Source of the DNA: a virus
IMG/VR virus record: IMGVR_UViG_3300035177_000003
Location: 1 to 23,415 of that record
Length of the DNA: 23,415 nucleotides
Strand: one strand, 5' to 3'
Below the pieces are notes generated by a model, which saw only the letters and a list, made by a program, of their open reading frames with translations, searched no databases and was not told where the DNA came from. Numbering within the stretch: position 1 is the stretch's first letter; each line of letters opens with the position of its first letter. Position numbers and translations under genes: made by a program. Shown here piece after piece: positions 8,397-16,062 of this stretch.

Positions 8397-8797
8397 TAGC
8401 CACGCGGGAAGACGAACCGGCCAACGATGGTGTCGCCAGTGACGCCGGCCGGATAGGCCATCGCCCCGAGGTCCGCCAACGGGTCGCCCGCCGCCGCCCC
8501 CTGCACCAGGACCTGCATTTTGCCGTTGGCCTGGGTGGTGCCGGGTCGGTAGGCGTAGACGTAGCCCGAGACCCCGCTGGAGTTGGCCGACACAATCTCC
8601 GCGATGATGGGGAGCGTTTCGGCTGGGACACCGACCTGTCCTGCCGCGCCCGTCAGGGCGGTCAGGTCGAGGGTGTCCCCGAGGGCCGGGTAGTTGCCCG
8701 ACGCCGTGATCGTGACGTACACCTCAACGACGCGGGGGAGCGAAACGATCCCGACCGCGCCCTGTTGGTTCGCGTAAAGTGCTGCCGAAAGAGCCAT
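8396..8797 (-). CDS. Small beta-rich virion protein (133 aa)
   Basis: The composition is Ala/Gly/Val/Thr-rich and free of strong charge clusters, with beta-strand patterns throughout (VVEVYVTITASG, KMQVLVQG, DTIVGRFVFP). It lies between the head-tail adaptor and the tail hub and has its own strong SD, so it is probably an abundant neck, tail or decoration protein. It is not matched to a named family. The ATG has AAGGAG eight bases upstream. Its stop shares one base with the start of the hub gene (TAATG). Confidence 0.7.
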   Translation of the reverse strand: MALSAALYANQQGAVGIVSLPRVVEVYVTITASGNYPALGDTLDLTALTGAAGQVGVPAETLPIIAEIVSANSSGVSGYVYAYRPGTTQANGKMQVLVQGAAAGDPLADLGAMAYPAGVTGDTIVGRFVFPRG

Positions 8798-8805
8798 AGA
8801 GTGTT

Positions 8806-8811
8806 CTCCTT
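8806..8811 (-). promoter_or_regulatory. Strong Shine-Dalgarno for the 133-aa virion gene
   Basis: AAGGAG, eight bases before the ATG at 8797, within TTTAAGGAGAAC. Its first A's belong to the TAA stop of the adaptor gene. The same leader precedes the gene at 13602. Confidence 0.75.
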
Positions 8812-9595
8812 AAAGGGGGTTGTTGAAATCTCCGCCGTACCACGCGCCGGACCCAAGGGCGCCGGAGCGGTACGGACGCCGCCGGTGCTGCCCACGCTGC
8901 TTCTGCCGGATCGTGGGCCGAATCAGTTCCCGCATGGCCTGCTCCGCCTTGGCCTGCATCTGGGCGGTTCCCGCCGCGCCGCGCGACCGCATGAAGTGCT
9001 CGGCGATCAGGTAGGCGATGACGGCCTGTCCCATCGGGATCGGGATCGTCACGGTGTCGCCGAAGCTCGCAATGTCGGGGTAAAACTTCTGGTACAGCAT
9101 CCGGATGTCGTTCGACTGGAGCGCCCCGGGAAACTGGAGTTGGTTGTTCCGCCACTCCCACGATTGGAAGTAGGCCGACTGCGCAACGGCGGGCAGCCCG
9201 TCGTTCGACTGGCCAACCGGGAGGAACGGCGACGCGGTGTCGCCACTGAGCCTCTGCCACAACCGGAGCGGCATCACCATGTCGGGCGGGAGCACCGGGG
9301 TGGTGTAGAGGTTCACGCCATCAAAGTAGTTCTGCCAGTTGATGTAGACGAATGTTGCGGGGTCGGTGGTGGCGACCGGCAGCAGGTTCAACAGGACCGC
9401 GTAATTCGTCAGCGCCCGCACCCCGGCATTCGCGAGCGCCCGCTGGGCGAACCGATAGGCCGCGTTGAAGTTCGCGACCGTGTAGGTGGCGCTGTCGGCC
9501 AGCAGGTTTCCGCCAGCCGACGGAGCCACGTCGTTGCAGTACATCCGGGCCTCGGTCACGATGGCCTCGGCGGTGGGGAATGGAGGGGCTGCCAT
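8810..9595 (-). CDS. Head-tail adaptor / connector protein (261 aa)
   Basis: The protein is largely helical at the N-terminus (residues 1-65: TAEAIVTEARMYCND, NFNAAYRFAQRALANAGV), has a beta-rich centre (75-180) and a second long helix around 190-225 with QAVIAYLIAEHFMRSRG and basic residues after it. This arrangement and length fit podovirus head-completion adaptors that ring the portal and receive the tail hub (P22 gp4-like or T7 gp11-like roles). The ATG lies 18 bp after the fibre stop with no clear SD. The C-terminal tail is basic (residues 225-245), then Gly/Trp-rich. The role is inferred from shape and place. Confidence 0.68.
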   Translation of the reverse strand: MAAPPFPTAEAIVTEARMYCNDVAPSAGGNLLADSATYTVANFNAAYRFAQRALANAGVRALTNYAVLLNLLPVATTDPATFVYINWQNYFDGVNLYTTPVLPPDMVMPLRLWQRLSGDTASPFLPVGQSNDGLPAVAQSAYFQSWEWRNNQLQFPGALQSNDIRMLYQKFYPDIASFGDTVTIPIPMGQAVIAYLIAEHFMRSRGAAGTAQMQAKAEQAMRELIRPTIRQKQRGQHRRRPYRSGALGSGAWYGGDFNNPL

Positions 9596-9613
9596 ATCGC
9601 TAGCTCGGGTGCC

Positions 9614-12600
9614 CTAGTGGCACGTCCACGCGCTCCCATCCGACACCGCGATCATGACGGTTGATCCGCTGCCCGTGCAGACGCCGATCGTGGTGCTGGC
9701 GGCATCCGTCACAATAAACATGGCCCCGGACCCTGCACCGCTTGCGGTCGGGAGGGACGATACGATTGTGACCGGAAGATGGAAAGTACCAGCCGCTACC
9801 ACCGATACACCCGTGCCCCCGAGCGTTACGGTCGTGGTGCCGCTCGCGGTAGAGGCATCCAGCACCTGCTTGGACGCCGACGATATGGACCACTCCTTGG
9901 TGGTCCCATCGTTGCTCCAAACCTGTTGGGCAACGGTGCTGGACTGGTCATTGGCGACGAAGTTGATGCGGGCAATGCAGGTCGTGCCGCCGCACCCGAG
10001 TTGGCCGATCACGGAGTCCGCGTCCTTCGTCCCCAGCACTTCGAGCGGGTAGGTGCCAGTGAAATCCGATGGCAGGACCCCCGGGGCACCCAAGATCGTG
10101 TGGCCTATCGCGCCCCCGAACGTGCTGTAGTACCAGACCGGCACGTTGTGGGTGCCAGAAGGCCGCAAGTCCAGCAGGTTGAGGCCCGCGGTGAGTGAAC
10201 TCGGGATGTACTCCCCATTGGTTCCCCCGAAATCCGGGGTGAACGCGGCAATGCCCGACATGGCCTGCGGGGTCGCAATGACTTGGGCCGCGCGGTTCGC
10301 GTCCGTCCCGCTCCCGTTCGCCATCGTGTTGGCATTAAACACCGGGCCGGTCCCCGTGATGTAGCGATTTGCGGTTGGCCCCACAAGGCCAGGGTCAACA
10401 ATCACGGTGCCGACATCGCTCGTGCTGCTTTGGGTGCCGGTGAGGGCAAATGAGATGCTGGTTGAGGTCGCGCCAGTCAGTTGCCAGACGCCGTTGTACG
10501 CGGTATTGGTCAGGCCCGCGATGAAGACCCAATCGCCAGTTGCGAACGATTGCGTTCCGGTCGTCAGGGTCGCGGTCCCGCCGGTCCGGGCGACGGCGCT
10601 GACGGCGGCGCTCATGCCGGACCATACCTGATCGGACCCAAACAGCGTGGACTCGACGCACAGGCCGATGCAGTTCAGTTCCGCGCCGTTCGAGAGAATT
10701 ACCGGGAGGCCGTCGCTTTCGACGTCCCGAAGATTCACGCGCCCCTCGTTGGGAATCAGCATGGCCTGGTGGGGCGCATTGCTGGCGCTGGTTGAGCGCG
10801 TTAACCATCCGTCAACGGTCAAGGGGCTGCCGGACTGGCTGAGTAGCCCGTACCCGTTCTCGTCATAGATCGAGTTGAACGTGATGTTGGTCCCGCCCTC
10901 CACGTCCACCGACGGCTGGTTGACGCCGCCCAGCGGGGGCAGGTAGAGGTTGTCGAACGCGAATTTATTGCCGCTGTAGATCATCAGGGAGCGGTCACCA
11001 AACCCACGGCTTACCCCGTTGGCGATCCCCTGGCTGTTCGACATGGCGAAGTTAAAGTTGCCGTTCCCGATGTTGATTAGGTTCCCGCCCCCGTCCGCGA
11101 GGGTGGTTCCGTTACAGTTCGAGAACTGGAACCCGCACCCGCTCTGGCCCCACAGGAAGTTGTCCGCCGACGCCATCCCGAGGAACGTTCCCGCGAACGC
11201 GCTGCCATCAGGTTGACCCCACATCGCGCTCCAGTAGCGCCCCGCGAACGCCCCGACGTTCTGGACGTGCAGGGAAAAGATCGGGTCCACCGTGGTATCG
11301 GCCCACAGGGCGGCGGTCGCCAGTCCGCCAGCGTCGAGGGCGACATCCTGCACCGTGACGCCGGTCCCACTGATGCGTAGCAATGCGTTCTCAGTTCCCG
11401 AACCCGGCGCTCCCCCGGCAGTCCCGGCGTAGACAATGCGGGTGCCGTATCCGGTCTGGTTGTTTCCGCCGTTCCCGGCCCCCTCGATGGTCAGGCCGTC
11501 CGCCGCCTGCGCCACCATCGTGGAAGTCGTGATGTAGATGCCCGGCTCGAAAAACAGCTTGCTCTGTGCAATGGAGGCCGCCTGCGTGATCGCGGCGCTC
11601 ACCGCCGTGGTATCGTCTGTGCCCCAAAAAAATTGGGTTTGTCCTGCGGTAACGGACGATGGCGTCGCGGCCGCCAGGGTAACCTCAGTCGGCGACACGT
11701 AGGCCGCAATTGTGGTGGCGAACCCTTTGTTGCCGCTCCCGGCATTCTCGATCACGATGGTCTTGCCGACATCCCCGGACGCGAATACAGAATCCGTGGT
11801 TGTGAAATCCGTCGAGCTTGCGACGGCATGGCCGTGGTCATTGGCTTTCCCGTTCGTCGTGACATTGGGGATAACGACGTTGGCGATGCTGGTGGGGCTG
11901 ATGTTGGGCTGCGTGATGGTCACACCATGGAGGTTGTCAACAGCAAACTGCGTCCCGTGGTCCGCCGCGAACGTCAACTTCGACTCGCCCGCGGCAGACG
12001 CCACATTGGTGACGTTGAACGTGGTGTTGCCGGCCCAGGTGCTCACCGTGTAGGCGCTCAGGGTATTGCTCTGGTCGTTCTGGGTGACGCCGCTGACCGC
12101 CGTGGCGACGGCGCACGCGCAAGCTCCCGTGGGGGCGGTCGCCGTGGTGGTGCGGAGCACGTCGTAACTGTTGGCCCCCGTCACCGCCCCCCACGTCACC
12201 TTGTCGTAGTTGACGCCGCTGAGGGTGGCGGCGGCATTCGTGAGGGATGCGGCGGCGCTCGGGGCGGAGTTCCCGAGGGTGAAATTACTCACCACCCAGT
12301 AGTAGTAGGTGGTGCTGCCGGTTGTCCCGACTGGAACGACGCTGACCGTTGGGGGCGCGGCAGGCGCAATCGCGGTGACGCTGTACTGCTGGGCGGTGGT
12401 TGGGCCGAGCGAGATATTGATGGTGGTGACGGCCCCGATGGAGCCGCTCGGGGGCGTATAGGTGATGTAGTAATTTGCGGCGGCTGCATAGCCCGGGAGC
12501 TTGCCGTTGGCGTCGGCCACAAGGGGCTGGGCCAGCGGCACGGTCCCGGCGATGTCGCTAAAGATTGCGGCGGTCCCGGGGGCCGCGCAGGGGGTCGCCG

Positions 12601-12775
12601 GGGGCGTCCCCGCCGAATTGCCGGTGCACACGTAGGCCGTGCTCCCGGGCAGCACCGCGAGTAACTGGATGCTCCCGGGCTGCCCGGTCACGGCGGTAGC
12701 GATGGTGTTGAGGGGCTGCAACTGCGCGGCGCAGCCACACGCCAGCATCGCGACAATGAAGGCAATGCGCCGCAT
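9614..12775 (-). CDS. Tail fibre / spike with right-handed beta-helix and N-terminal secretion-type leader (1053 aa)
   Basis: Residues 1-18 form a Sec-type leader: Arg2-Arg3, a hydrophobic core IAFIVAMLACGC, then A-AQ. Residues ~40-125 hold a small domain ending in VPLAQPLVADANGKLPGY. Residues ~140-210 are FnIII-like (YYYWVVSN, SYDVLRTT). At 385-392 WGTDDTTAV opens a pectate-lyase-type beta-helix (about 385-720; e.g. GITIEGAG-like turns and GVTVQDVALDAGG). A TGDWVFIAGL-type beta module follows at 730-795, then a Gly/Thr-rich C-terminus ending in SAWTCH. It is the likely receptor-binding or glycan-degrading spike; no catalytic Asp/Glu pair was identified. The start is 2 bp after the preceding stop. 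A T7 homopolymer lies just before the helix. Confidence 0.85.
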   Translation of the reverse strand: MRRIAFIVAMLACGCAAQLQPLNTIATAVTGQPGSIQLLAVLPGSTAYVCTGNSAGTPPATPCAAPGTAAIFSDIAGTVPLAQPLVADANGKLPGYAAAANYYITYTPPSGSIGAVTTINISLGPTTAQQYSVTAIAPAAPPTVSVVPVGTTGSTTYYYWVVSNFTLGNSAPSAAASLTNAAATLSGVNYDKVTWGAVTGANSYDVLRTTTATAPTGACACAVATAVSGVTQNDQSNTLSAYTVSTWAGNTTFNVTNVASAAGESKLTFAADHGTQFAVDNLHGVTITQPNISPTSIANVVIPNVTTNGKANDHGHAVASSTDFTTTDSVFASGDVGKTIVIENAGSGNKGFATTIAAYVSPTEVTLAAATPSSVTAGQTQFFWGTDDTTAVSAAITQAASIAQSKLFFEPGIYITTSTMVAQAADGLTIEGAGNGGNNQTGYGTRIVYAGTAGGAPGSGTENALLRISGTGVTVQDVALDAGGLATAALWADTTVDPIFSLHVQNVGAFAGRYWSAMWGQPDGSAFAGTFLGMASADNFLWGQSGCGFQFSNCNGTTLADGGGNLINIGNGNFNFAMSNSQGIANGVSRGFGDRSLMIYSGNKFAFDNLYLPPLGGVNQPSVDVEGGTNITFNSIYDENGYGLLSQSGSPLTVDGWLTRSTSASNAPHQAMLIPNEGRVNLRDVESDGLPVILSNGAELNCIGLCVESTLFGSDQVWSGMSAAVSAVARTGGTATLTTGTQSFATGDWVFIAGLTNTAYNGVWQLTGATSTSISFALTGTQSSTSDVGTVIVDPGLVGPTANRYITGTGPVFNANTMANGSGTDANRAAQVIATPQAMSGIAAFTPDFGGTNGEYIPSSLTAGLNLLDLRPSGTHNVPVWYYSTFGGAIGHTILGAPGVLPSDFTGTYPLEVLGTKDADSVIGQLGCGGTTCIARINFVANDQSSTVAQQVWSNDGTTKEWSISSASKQVLDASTASGTTTVTLGGTGVSVVAAGTFHLPVTIVSSLPTASGAGSGAMFIVTDAASTTIGVCTGSGSTVMIAVSDGSAWTCH

Positions 12776-12777
12776 GG

Positions 12778-13602
12778 TTACTTGGCCTGACGGATGGGCT
12801 GGCCGGGGATCGGGGCGGCGACCCGGGGGGCCGGTTCAGCAGCGCCCTCCAGCTTGTCCTTGGGGATCAGGCCGGAAGCCGACCACATCCCGATAAACTC
12901 GCCGGCAGTGCTGTAGACCGCGCCGCAACCGTGCTGGCGCGCCCCTGGCTTCATCGGCTCCTGACACCACTGGCACGTCCCCATCGGGACGGCATTGGCG
13001 CTCCATTCAACCTTCTGGTTGGCATGGGCCGCTCCCCAGCGATGGGTGCCGCAAATCTTGTCCAGCTTCCCTTCCTTGGCGAGCTTCTGGCCGTCCTCGA
13101 ACCACAGCATCGCCATCTTCATGAGGCGCGCCTCGGCCGCTTGCAGTTCCGCCTCGGACGGCTCCGGGTTCTCCCGGGTGGCCGTCTCCGAAATGAAGAC
13201 GCCCCAATGCTCCCGATTGGTGGTGCCCAGTCCGAACGCCGGGGACGATGACCCGATCCCCACCACGTCCTTGGCGACTTCGGCCCCGAAGTCATGGAAG
13301 ATCCCCATGCGGCCCTGCGCGTCGCCCTGGTCATAGTCGAGCGGCAACACCCCCGTGATGTAGGGCTTGCCCCCGTGCTCAACCGGGCCACTGTACCGGG
13401 CACCCTCCGGCTTCGCCGGGATGATGAAGATGCCGTGCGACCCGAGCGAAACGCGGTACAGGAACGGCGCGACGCTGAAGACGAATGCCGGGGGCATCGT
13501 CTCCTTCAGGCGCTCGTGGTCCCCGGGGGCGCGGTGGCGGGCGTTATTGGCGGCGATGGCCGCTTTGATGGCCTCGCGCGGACTTTGAATGGCGGTTGCC
13601 AT
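12778..13602 (-). CDS. Unknown Cys-containing phage protein (274 aa)
   Basis: I do not recognise the family. Residues 38-140 look like a compact alpha/beta domain (FVFSVAPFLYRVSLGSHGIFIIP, then YITGVLPLDYDQG and GIFHDFG). Residues 145-180 are a helix. The end holds Cys184-G-T-H187, Cys210-x2-Cys213, His224 and Cys226, suggesting a zinc-binding knuckle. The last 25 residues are Pro/Ala-rich. It follows the 201-residue gene by 9 bp and has a strong AAGGAG. Its place between capsid and fibre suggests a virion or assembly role, which is inference. A DNA or protein adaptor with a zinc ribbon is an alternative. Confidence 0.7.
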   Translation of the reverse strand: MATAIQSPREAIKAAIAANNARHRAPGDHERLKETMPPAFVFSVAPFLYRVSLGSHGIFIIPAKPEGARYSGPVEHGGKPYITGVLPLDYDQGDAQGRMGIFHDFGAEVAKDVVGIGSSSPAFGLGTTNREHWGVFISETATRENPEPSEAELQAAEARLMKMAMLWFEDGQKLAKEGKLDKICGTHRWGAAHANQKVEWSANAVPMGTCQWCQEPMKPGARQHGCGAVYSTAGEFIGMWSASGLIPKDKLEGAAEPAPRVAAPIPGQPIRQAK

Positions 13603-13607
13603 AGGTT

Positions 13608-13613
13608 CTCCTT
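13608..13613 (-). promoter_or_regulatory. Strong Shine-Dalgarno for the 274-aa gene
   Basis: AAGGAG, five bases before the ATG at 13602, within TTTAAGGAGAACC. It overlaps the TAA stop of the 201-residue gene. Confidence 0.75.
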
Positions 13614-14217
13614 AAAGTTGCTGCGGGCCATGCGACCCTAACTGCTTGACGATCTCGGGGCGCGGCCGGATGATGATGTCGTCGGGGGTGCGTTTCCCCG
13701 GGTTGCCGCTCACCGGGTTGCCCCCGAACGGCCCCATCGCGTTGTCGAAGATGGCGTCGAACCTTTCGTCCCGTTCCTTTTGCTGGCGCTCCATCCGGGC
13801 CTTGACGGCGATTCGGCGCTGCTCATCGCTCAGGAGCTTGCCCCGCTCAATGCACTGGCACAGCAGTTGCAAAAGCCCGGGTTCCAGCGGGGAGCCTTCG
13901 CCGTCCGGGGTCTCAAACGTGAAGGTCCACTCGTAGTCCCCTTCAGCCGGGTACGGCCCGAGCGATGGCGTGCCATCCGGCTCCCGCATCGCTTCCCACG
14001 CTTCCCGGGTTCCGTAAGTCTCGGGCCCGCACCACCGCTCCACCATCCAGCGATTGCGCCCGTCCCCGTAGGTGCGGCGCGGCGCTCCGCACTCGAACCG
14101 CACGCGGTCCTCGGACCAAATGACGCGCCAGTTGGGCTGCCCGTAGATGTTGGTGCCGAACCGGCGCAGCAGCGTCGCGGCCCATGAGGGCGGTTTGCGG
14201 GAACAGGCGTCGCTCAC
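13612..14217 (-). CDS. Unknown phage protein, GTG start (201 aa)
   Basis: A soluble alpha/beta protein of unknown function. It contains GTNIYGQPNWRVIWSEDRVRFECG (residues ~22-45), an acidic beta stretch DYEWTFTFETPDGEG (about 93-107), a helix LLQLLCQCIERG and a long charged helix RRIAVKARMERQQKERDERFDAI (about 133-155). The GTG at 14217 is preferred because it overlaps the TGA of the gene before (GTGA). An in-frame extension of 46 codons upstream lies in that other gene and is a shadow. Its first codons carry the 16-bp repeat also found at the start of the Tat-like gene. It and the 274-residue protein may work together. Confidence 0.72.
   Translation of the reverse strand: MSDACSRKPPSWAATLLRRFGTNIYGQPNWRVIWSEDRVRFECGAPRRTYGDGRNRWMVERWCGPETYGTREAWEAMREPDGTPSLGPYPAEGDYEWTFTFETPDGEGSPLEPGLLQLLCQCIERGKLLSDEQRRIAVKARMERQQKERDERFDAIFDNAMGPFGGNPVSGNPGKRTPDDIIIRPRPEIVKQLGSHGPQQL
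14196..14211. repeat. 16-bp direct repeat, left copy
   Basis: TGCGGGAACAGGCGTC is identical to 14516-14531. On the minus strand both copies encode Asp-Ala-Cys-Ser-Arg in the same codon phase at the very start of two neighbouring genes. Confidence 0.9.
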
Positions 14218-14537
14218 TCGACACCCCGCAAGAACTCTGCGAATTCCGCCTTTGCCGCGCGCAGCTTGCCAGAGGGAACCTCTCGGCATCCCGCTGGAAC
14301 GGGGAACCGCTGGACGTACTCCTTGCCGCGTGCTGTCGCGGTCAAGAAGAAGCACCGGCCAGTCTCGAAGCCGCCGCGAGCGTCATGGCACCCGAAAACC
14401 TCTTGGCCCTCAACCCGGTACACGGAGATGCCGTCGTATTTCGCGGCGAGAGGAATGAGTGCGACAGCCGCCGAACCGGCGATCAGGCTCTTAATTGCGT
14501 GGCGTCTTGTCACGCTGCGGGAACAGGCGTCAGCCAC
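14214..14537 (-). CDS. Small exported protein with Tat-like signal (107 aa)
   Basis: Thr10-Arg11-Arg12-x-x-Ile-Lys matches most of the twin-arginine consensus (S/T-R-R-x-F-L-K, with Ala in place of Phe). A hydrophobic stretch SLIAGSAAVALIPLAA (17-32) follows, then a possible cleavage site before KYDG. The remaining 70 residues hold three Cys and a basic helix near the end. It could be exported or anchored in the inner membrane as a moron-type protein; a membrane-anchored lysis accessory is an alternative. The GTG start overlaps the end of the 73-residue gene by 8 bp; a second GTG at 14513 would put RR nearer the start. The whole gene lies between two 16-bp repeats. Confidence 0.62.
   Translation of the reverse strand: MADACSRSVTRRHAIKSLIAGSAAVALIPLAAKYDGISVYRVEGQEVFGCHDARGGFETGRCFFLTATARGKEYVQRFPVPAGCREVPSGKLRAAKAEFAEFLRGVE
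14516..14531. repeat. 16-bp direct repeat, right copy
   Basis: Identical to 14196-14211, exactly 320 bp apart. It lies over the start codons of the Tat-like gene and the last codon and stop of the 73-residue gene. Confidence 0.9.
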
Positions 14538-14751
14538 GCTTGACTACCTCGACCCGGCAAAACGCCGTCTCGAACACTTGTTCCAGCGCGAGCGATAGCT
14601 CTTGGATCAGCGCGATTGCGTCAGTGAATGTGAGGCTCTCGGCTTCTTCAATCCAATCCGACGCGCTGAAGGATAGAAGAATGTGACCACGGTCGTTCGG
14701 AGAAGGCTGAACCCGGAAAGGACGATGGGGCCGCTGCAAGAGGTCGCTCAT
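14530..14751 (-). CDS. Small unknown protein (73 aa)
   Basis: A 73-residue soluble alpha/beta protein with a central helix TDAIALIQELSLALEQVFETAF and a strand before it (HILLSFSASDW). It is not recognised. The ATG at 14751 has no clear SD. The gene is the first after the GC-rich hairpin downstream of the capsid gene and overlaps the Tat-like gene at its end, so it may be read at a lower level than the capsid. Confidence 0.6.
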   Translation of the reverse strand: MSDLLQRPHRPFRVQPSPNDRGHILLSFSASDWIEEAESLTFTDAIALIQELSLALEQVFETAFCRVEVVKRG

Positions 14752-14761
14752 AGAATTTGTT

Positions 14762-14785
14762 GGGGCCGATTACCGGCTCGGCCCC
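14762..14785 (-). terminator. GC-rich hairpin downstream of the capsid gene
   Basis: GGGGCCGA and TCGGCCCC form a perfect 8-bp stem with an 8-base loop, 14 bp after the capsid stop. There is no U-run after the stem, so it could be a leaky terminator, a 3' mRNA stabiliser or a processing site. Confidence 0.45.
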
Positions 14786-14799
14786 GAAGCCGCAAAAGG

Positions 14800-16062
14800 T
14801 TAGCCGTTGAAGCCGTTGGGCAACAGCAGCCCGTCAATGAATCCACCGGCGCGCGGATTGTCGAGGTACACGTTGAACCCGCACACCAGATAGCTGAGGT
14901 TGCTGGTCGCGACGGAACCGTCAGACCCGTACGCGGGGAACACCGTCTGGCCCCCGGACTCGTAAGGCCCGAGCTTCTGGGTCTCGGCGCGGCCCCAATG
15001 GTTGAGGATCAGGAGGTCGGTACGCCCCGGCTGCGCGTTCAGGCTGCACAGGATCGGGAGGTCGCCCATCCGCTTCGGCGCGGTCCGCTTGAGCATGTCT
15101 TCGCTCGCGCTCCCGCCCAACTGGTTCTGGATAACCTGCGTGACCACCAGGCCGACGTTTTCCCACGCCGATTCCTGGTCCTGGTTCATGTGCCAGATGC
15201 CGCCCTCGACGTTCGGGGTCTCGATGCCCGCCTGCATCCGCATCCGGGCTTGCAGGAGCCGAATCATCTGTGGGGTCAGGGGGCTGTTGCCGGCCGCGAC
15301 GTGCGGGGTCTTCAGCATCCCGGGATAGCTGGACCGGGGAAGCTGAAGGAACATCCCGGTATTCGAGTCCACCTGATAGGTCTCGATACCGGCCAGCGAA
15401 CTGTTGGCGATGCCGGGGGCGCCGTGAACCAACAGCAGGTCGCCCGCTTGGGTGGCCCCGCCGGTCGCCGGCAGTGGGCCGGTCGCGGTGATCTGGTTGG
15501 CGATCCCGTCCACGGTAAAGACGGTGAAGGTGCCGCGCTTGGTGCCCCCGAGGGCCGACCACACGTCAACCTGCCAGTTGCCCTTGAACTGGTTGGCGTT
15601 GGTCGCGACCGTGATGGTGCTGCCGGAAACCGAGGAAACGGTGTCGAGCGTTCCGCTCCCGTCGGTGTTGAGCAGCGACTCGATGAAGGTCCGCATCGTG
15701 GTGATGCCGCCCTTCAGGGTCTTCTTCACGCTGGACTCGATGGCCTTCTCTTTCGAGTCGGTCGCCGCGTCCATCAGCATCGTCCATTCCAGCGCGGTAT
15801 CGAAATACACGCTGGTGATCTGGCCGTAGTCGCTGTAGATGGCGGAGCCGCGCCCCAGGGGGCCGCCGTCGGGGTTGATCTGGCTGGGGCTGCCGCCAGG
15901 GATGATGTCGAGGGGAACGCGCATTGCCCGGCTGGAAATGCGCTGGAGGTTTTTGCCCTGCTGAATCTTGTCGAACAGGGTGTGGTCCTGCAAGAAAAGT
16001 TCCTGCGAGTTAGGCATGACCCTTTCGAGCTGGTACGCGATCGTTTGCGAATTGGATGGCAC
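14800..16062 (-). CDS. Major capsid protein, HK97-fold type (420 aa)
   Basis: The N-terminal arm (residues 1-45) is followed by MRVPLDIIPGGSPS and GGPLGRGSAIYSDYGQITSVYF, a pattern found in podovirus major capsid proteins. A helix with TDSKEKAIESSVKKTLKGGI (about 100-120) fits the HK97 spine helix. Residues ~138-212 look like an inserted beta domain with repeated VSGSTITV and NQITATG strands. The C-terminus returns to beta strands (YLVCGFNVYLDNPRAGG). Length is typical. The start is GTG at 16062 behind a strong AAAGGAG. Position after the portal and scaffold genes supports the call. Confidence 0.88.
   Translation of the reverse strand: MPSNSQTIAYQLERVMPNSQELFLQDHTLFDKIQQGKNLQRISSRAMRVPLDIIPGGSPSQINPDGGPLGRGSAIYSDYGQITSVYFDTALEWTMLMDAATDSKEKAIESSVKKTLKGGITTMRTFIESLLNTDGSGTLDTVSSVSGSTITVATNANQFKGNWQVDVWSALGGTKRGTFTVFTVDGIANQITATGPLPATGGATQAGDLLLVHGAPGIANSSLAGIETYQVDSNTGMFLQLPRSSYPGMLKTPHVAAGNSPLTPQMIRLLQARMRMQAGIETPNVEGGIWHMNQDQESAWENVGLVVTQVIQNQLGGSASEDMLKRTAPKRMGDLPILCSLNAQPGRTDLLILNHWGRAETQKLGPYESGGQTVFPAYGSDGSVATSNLSYLVCGFNVYLDNPRAGGFIDGLLLPNGFNG

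Noticed and set aside
7489-8631. 380-codon minus-strand ORF in another frame across the hub and 133-residue genes
   Set aside because: It is Arg/Pro/Ser-rich low-complexity and overlaps two genes with coherent domains and a TAATG junction.
12726-12775. Lipoprotein signal on the fibre
   Set aside because: Cys residues follow the hydrophobic core (ACGC), but the bases for a lipobox are poor (no clear L-[AST]-[GA]-C), so only a Sec-type leader is claimed.
14218-14355. N-terminal extension of the 201-residue protein
   Set aside because: It overlaps the Tat-like gene; the GTG at 14217 forms a GTGA junction.
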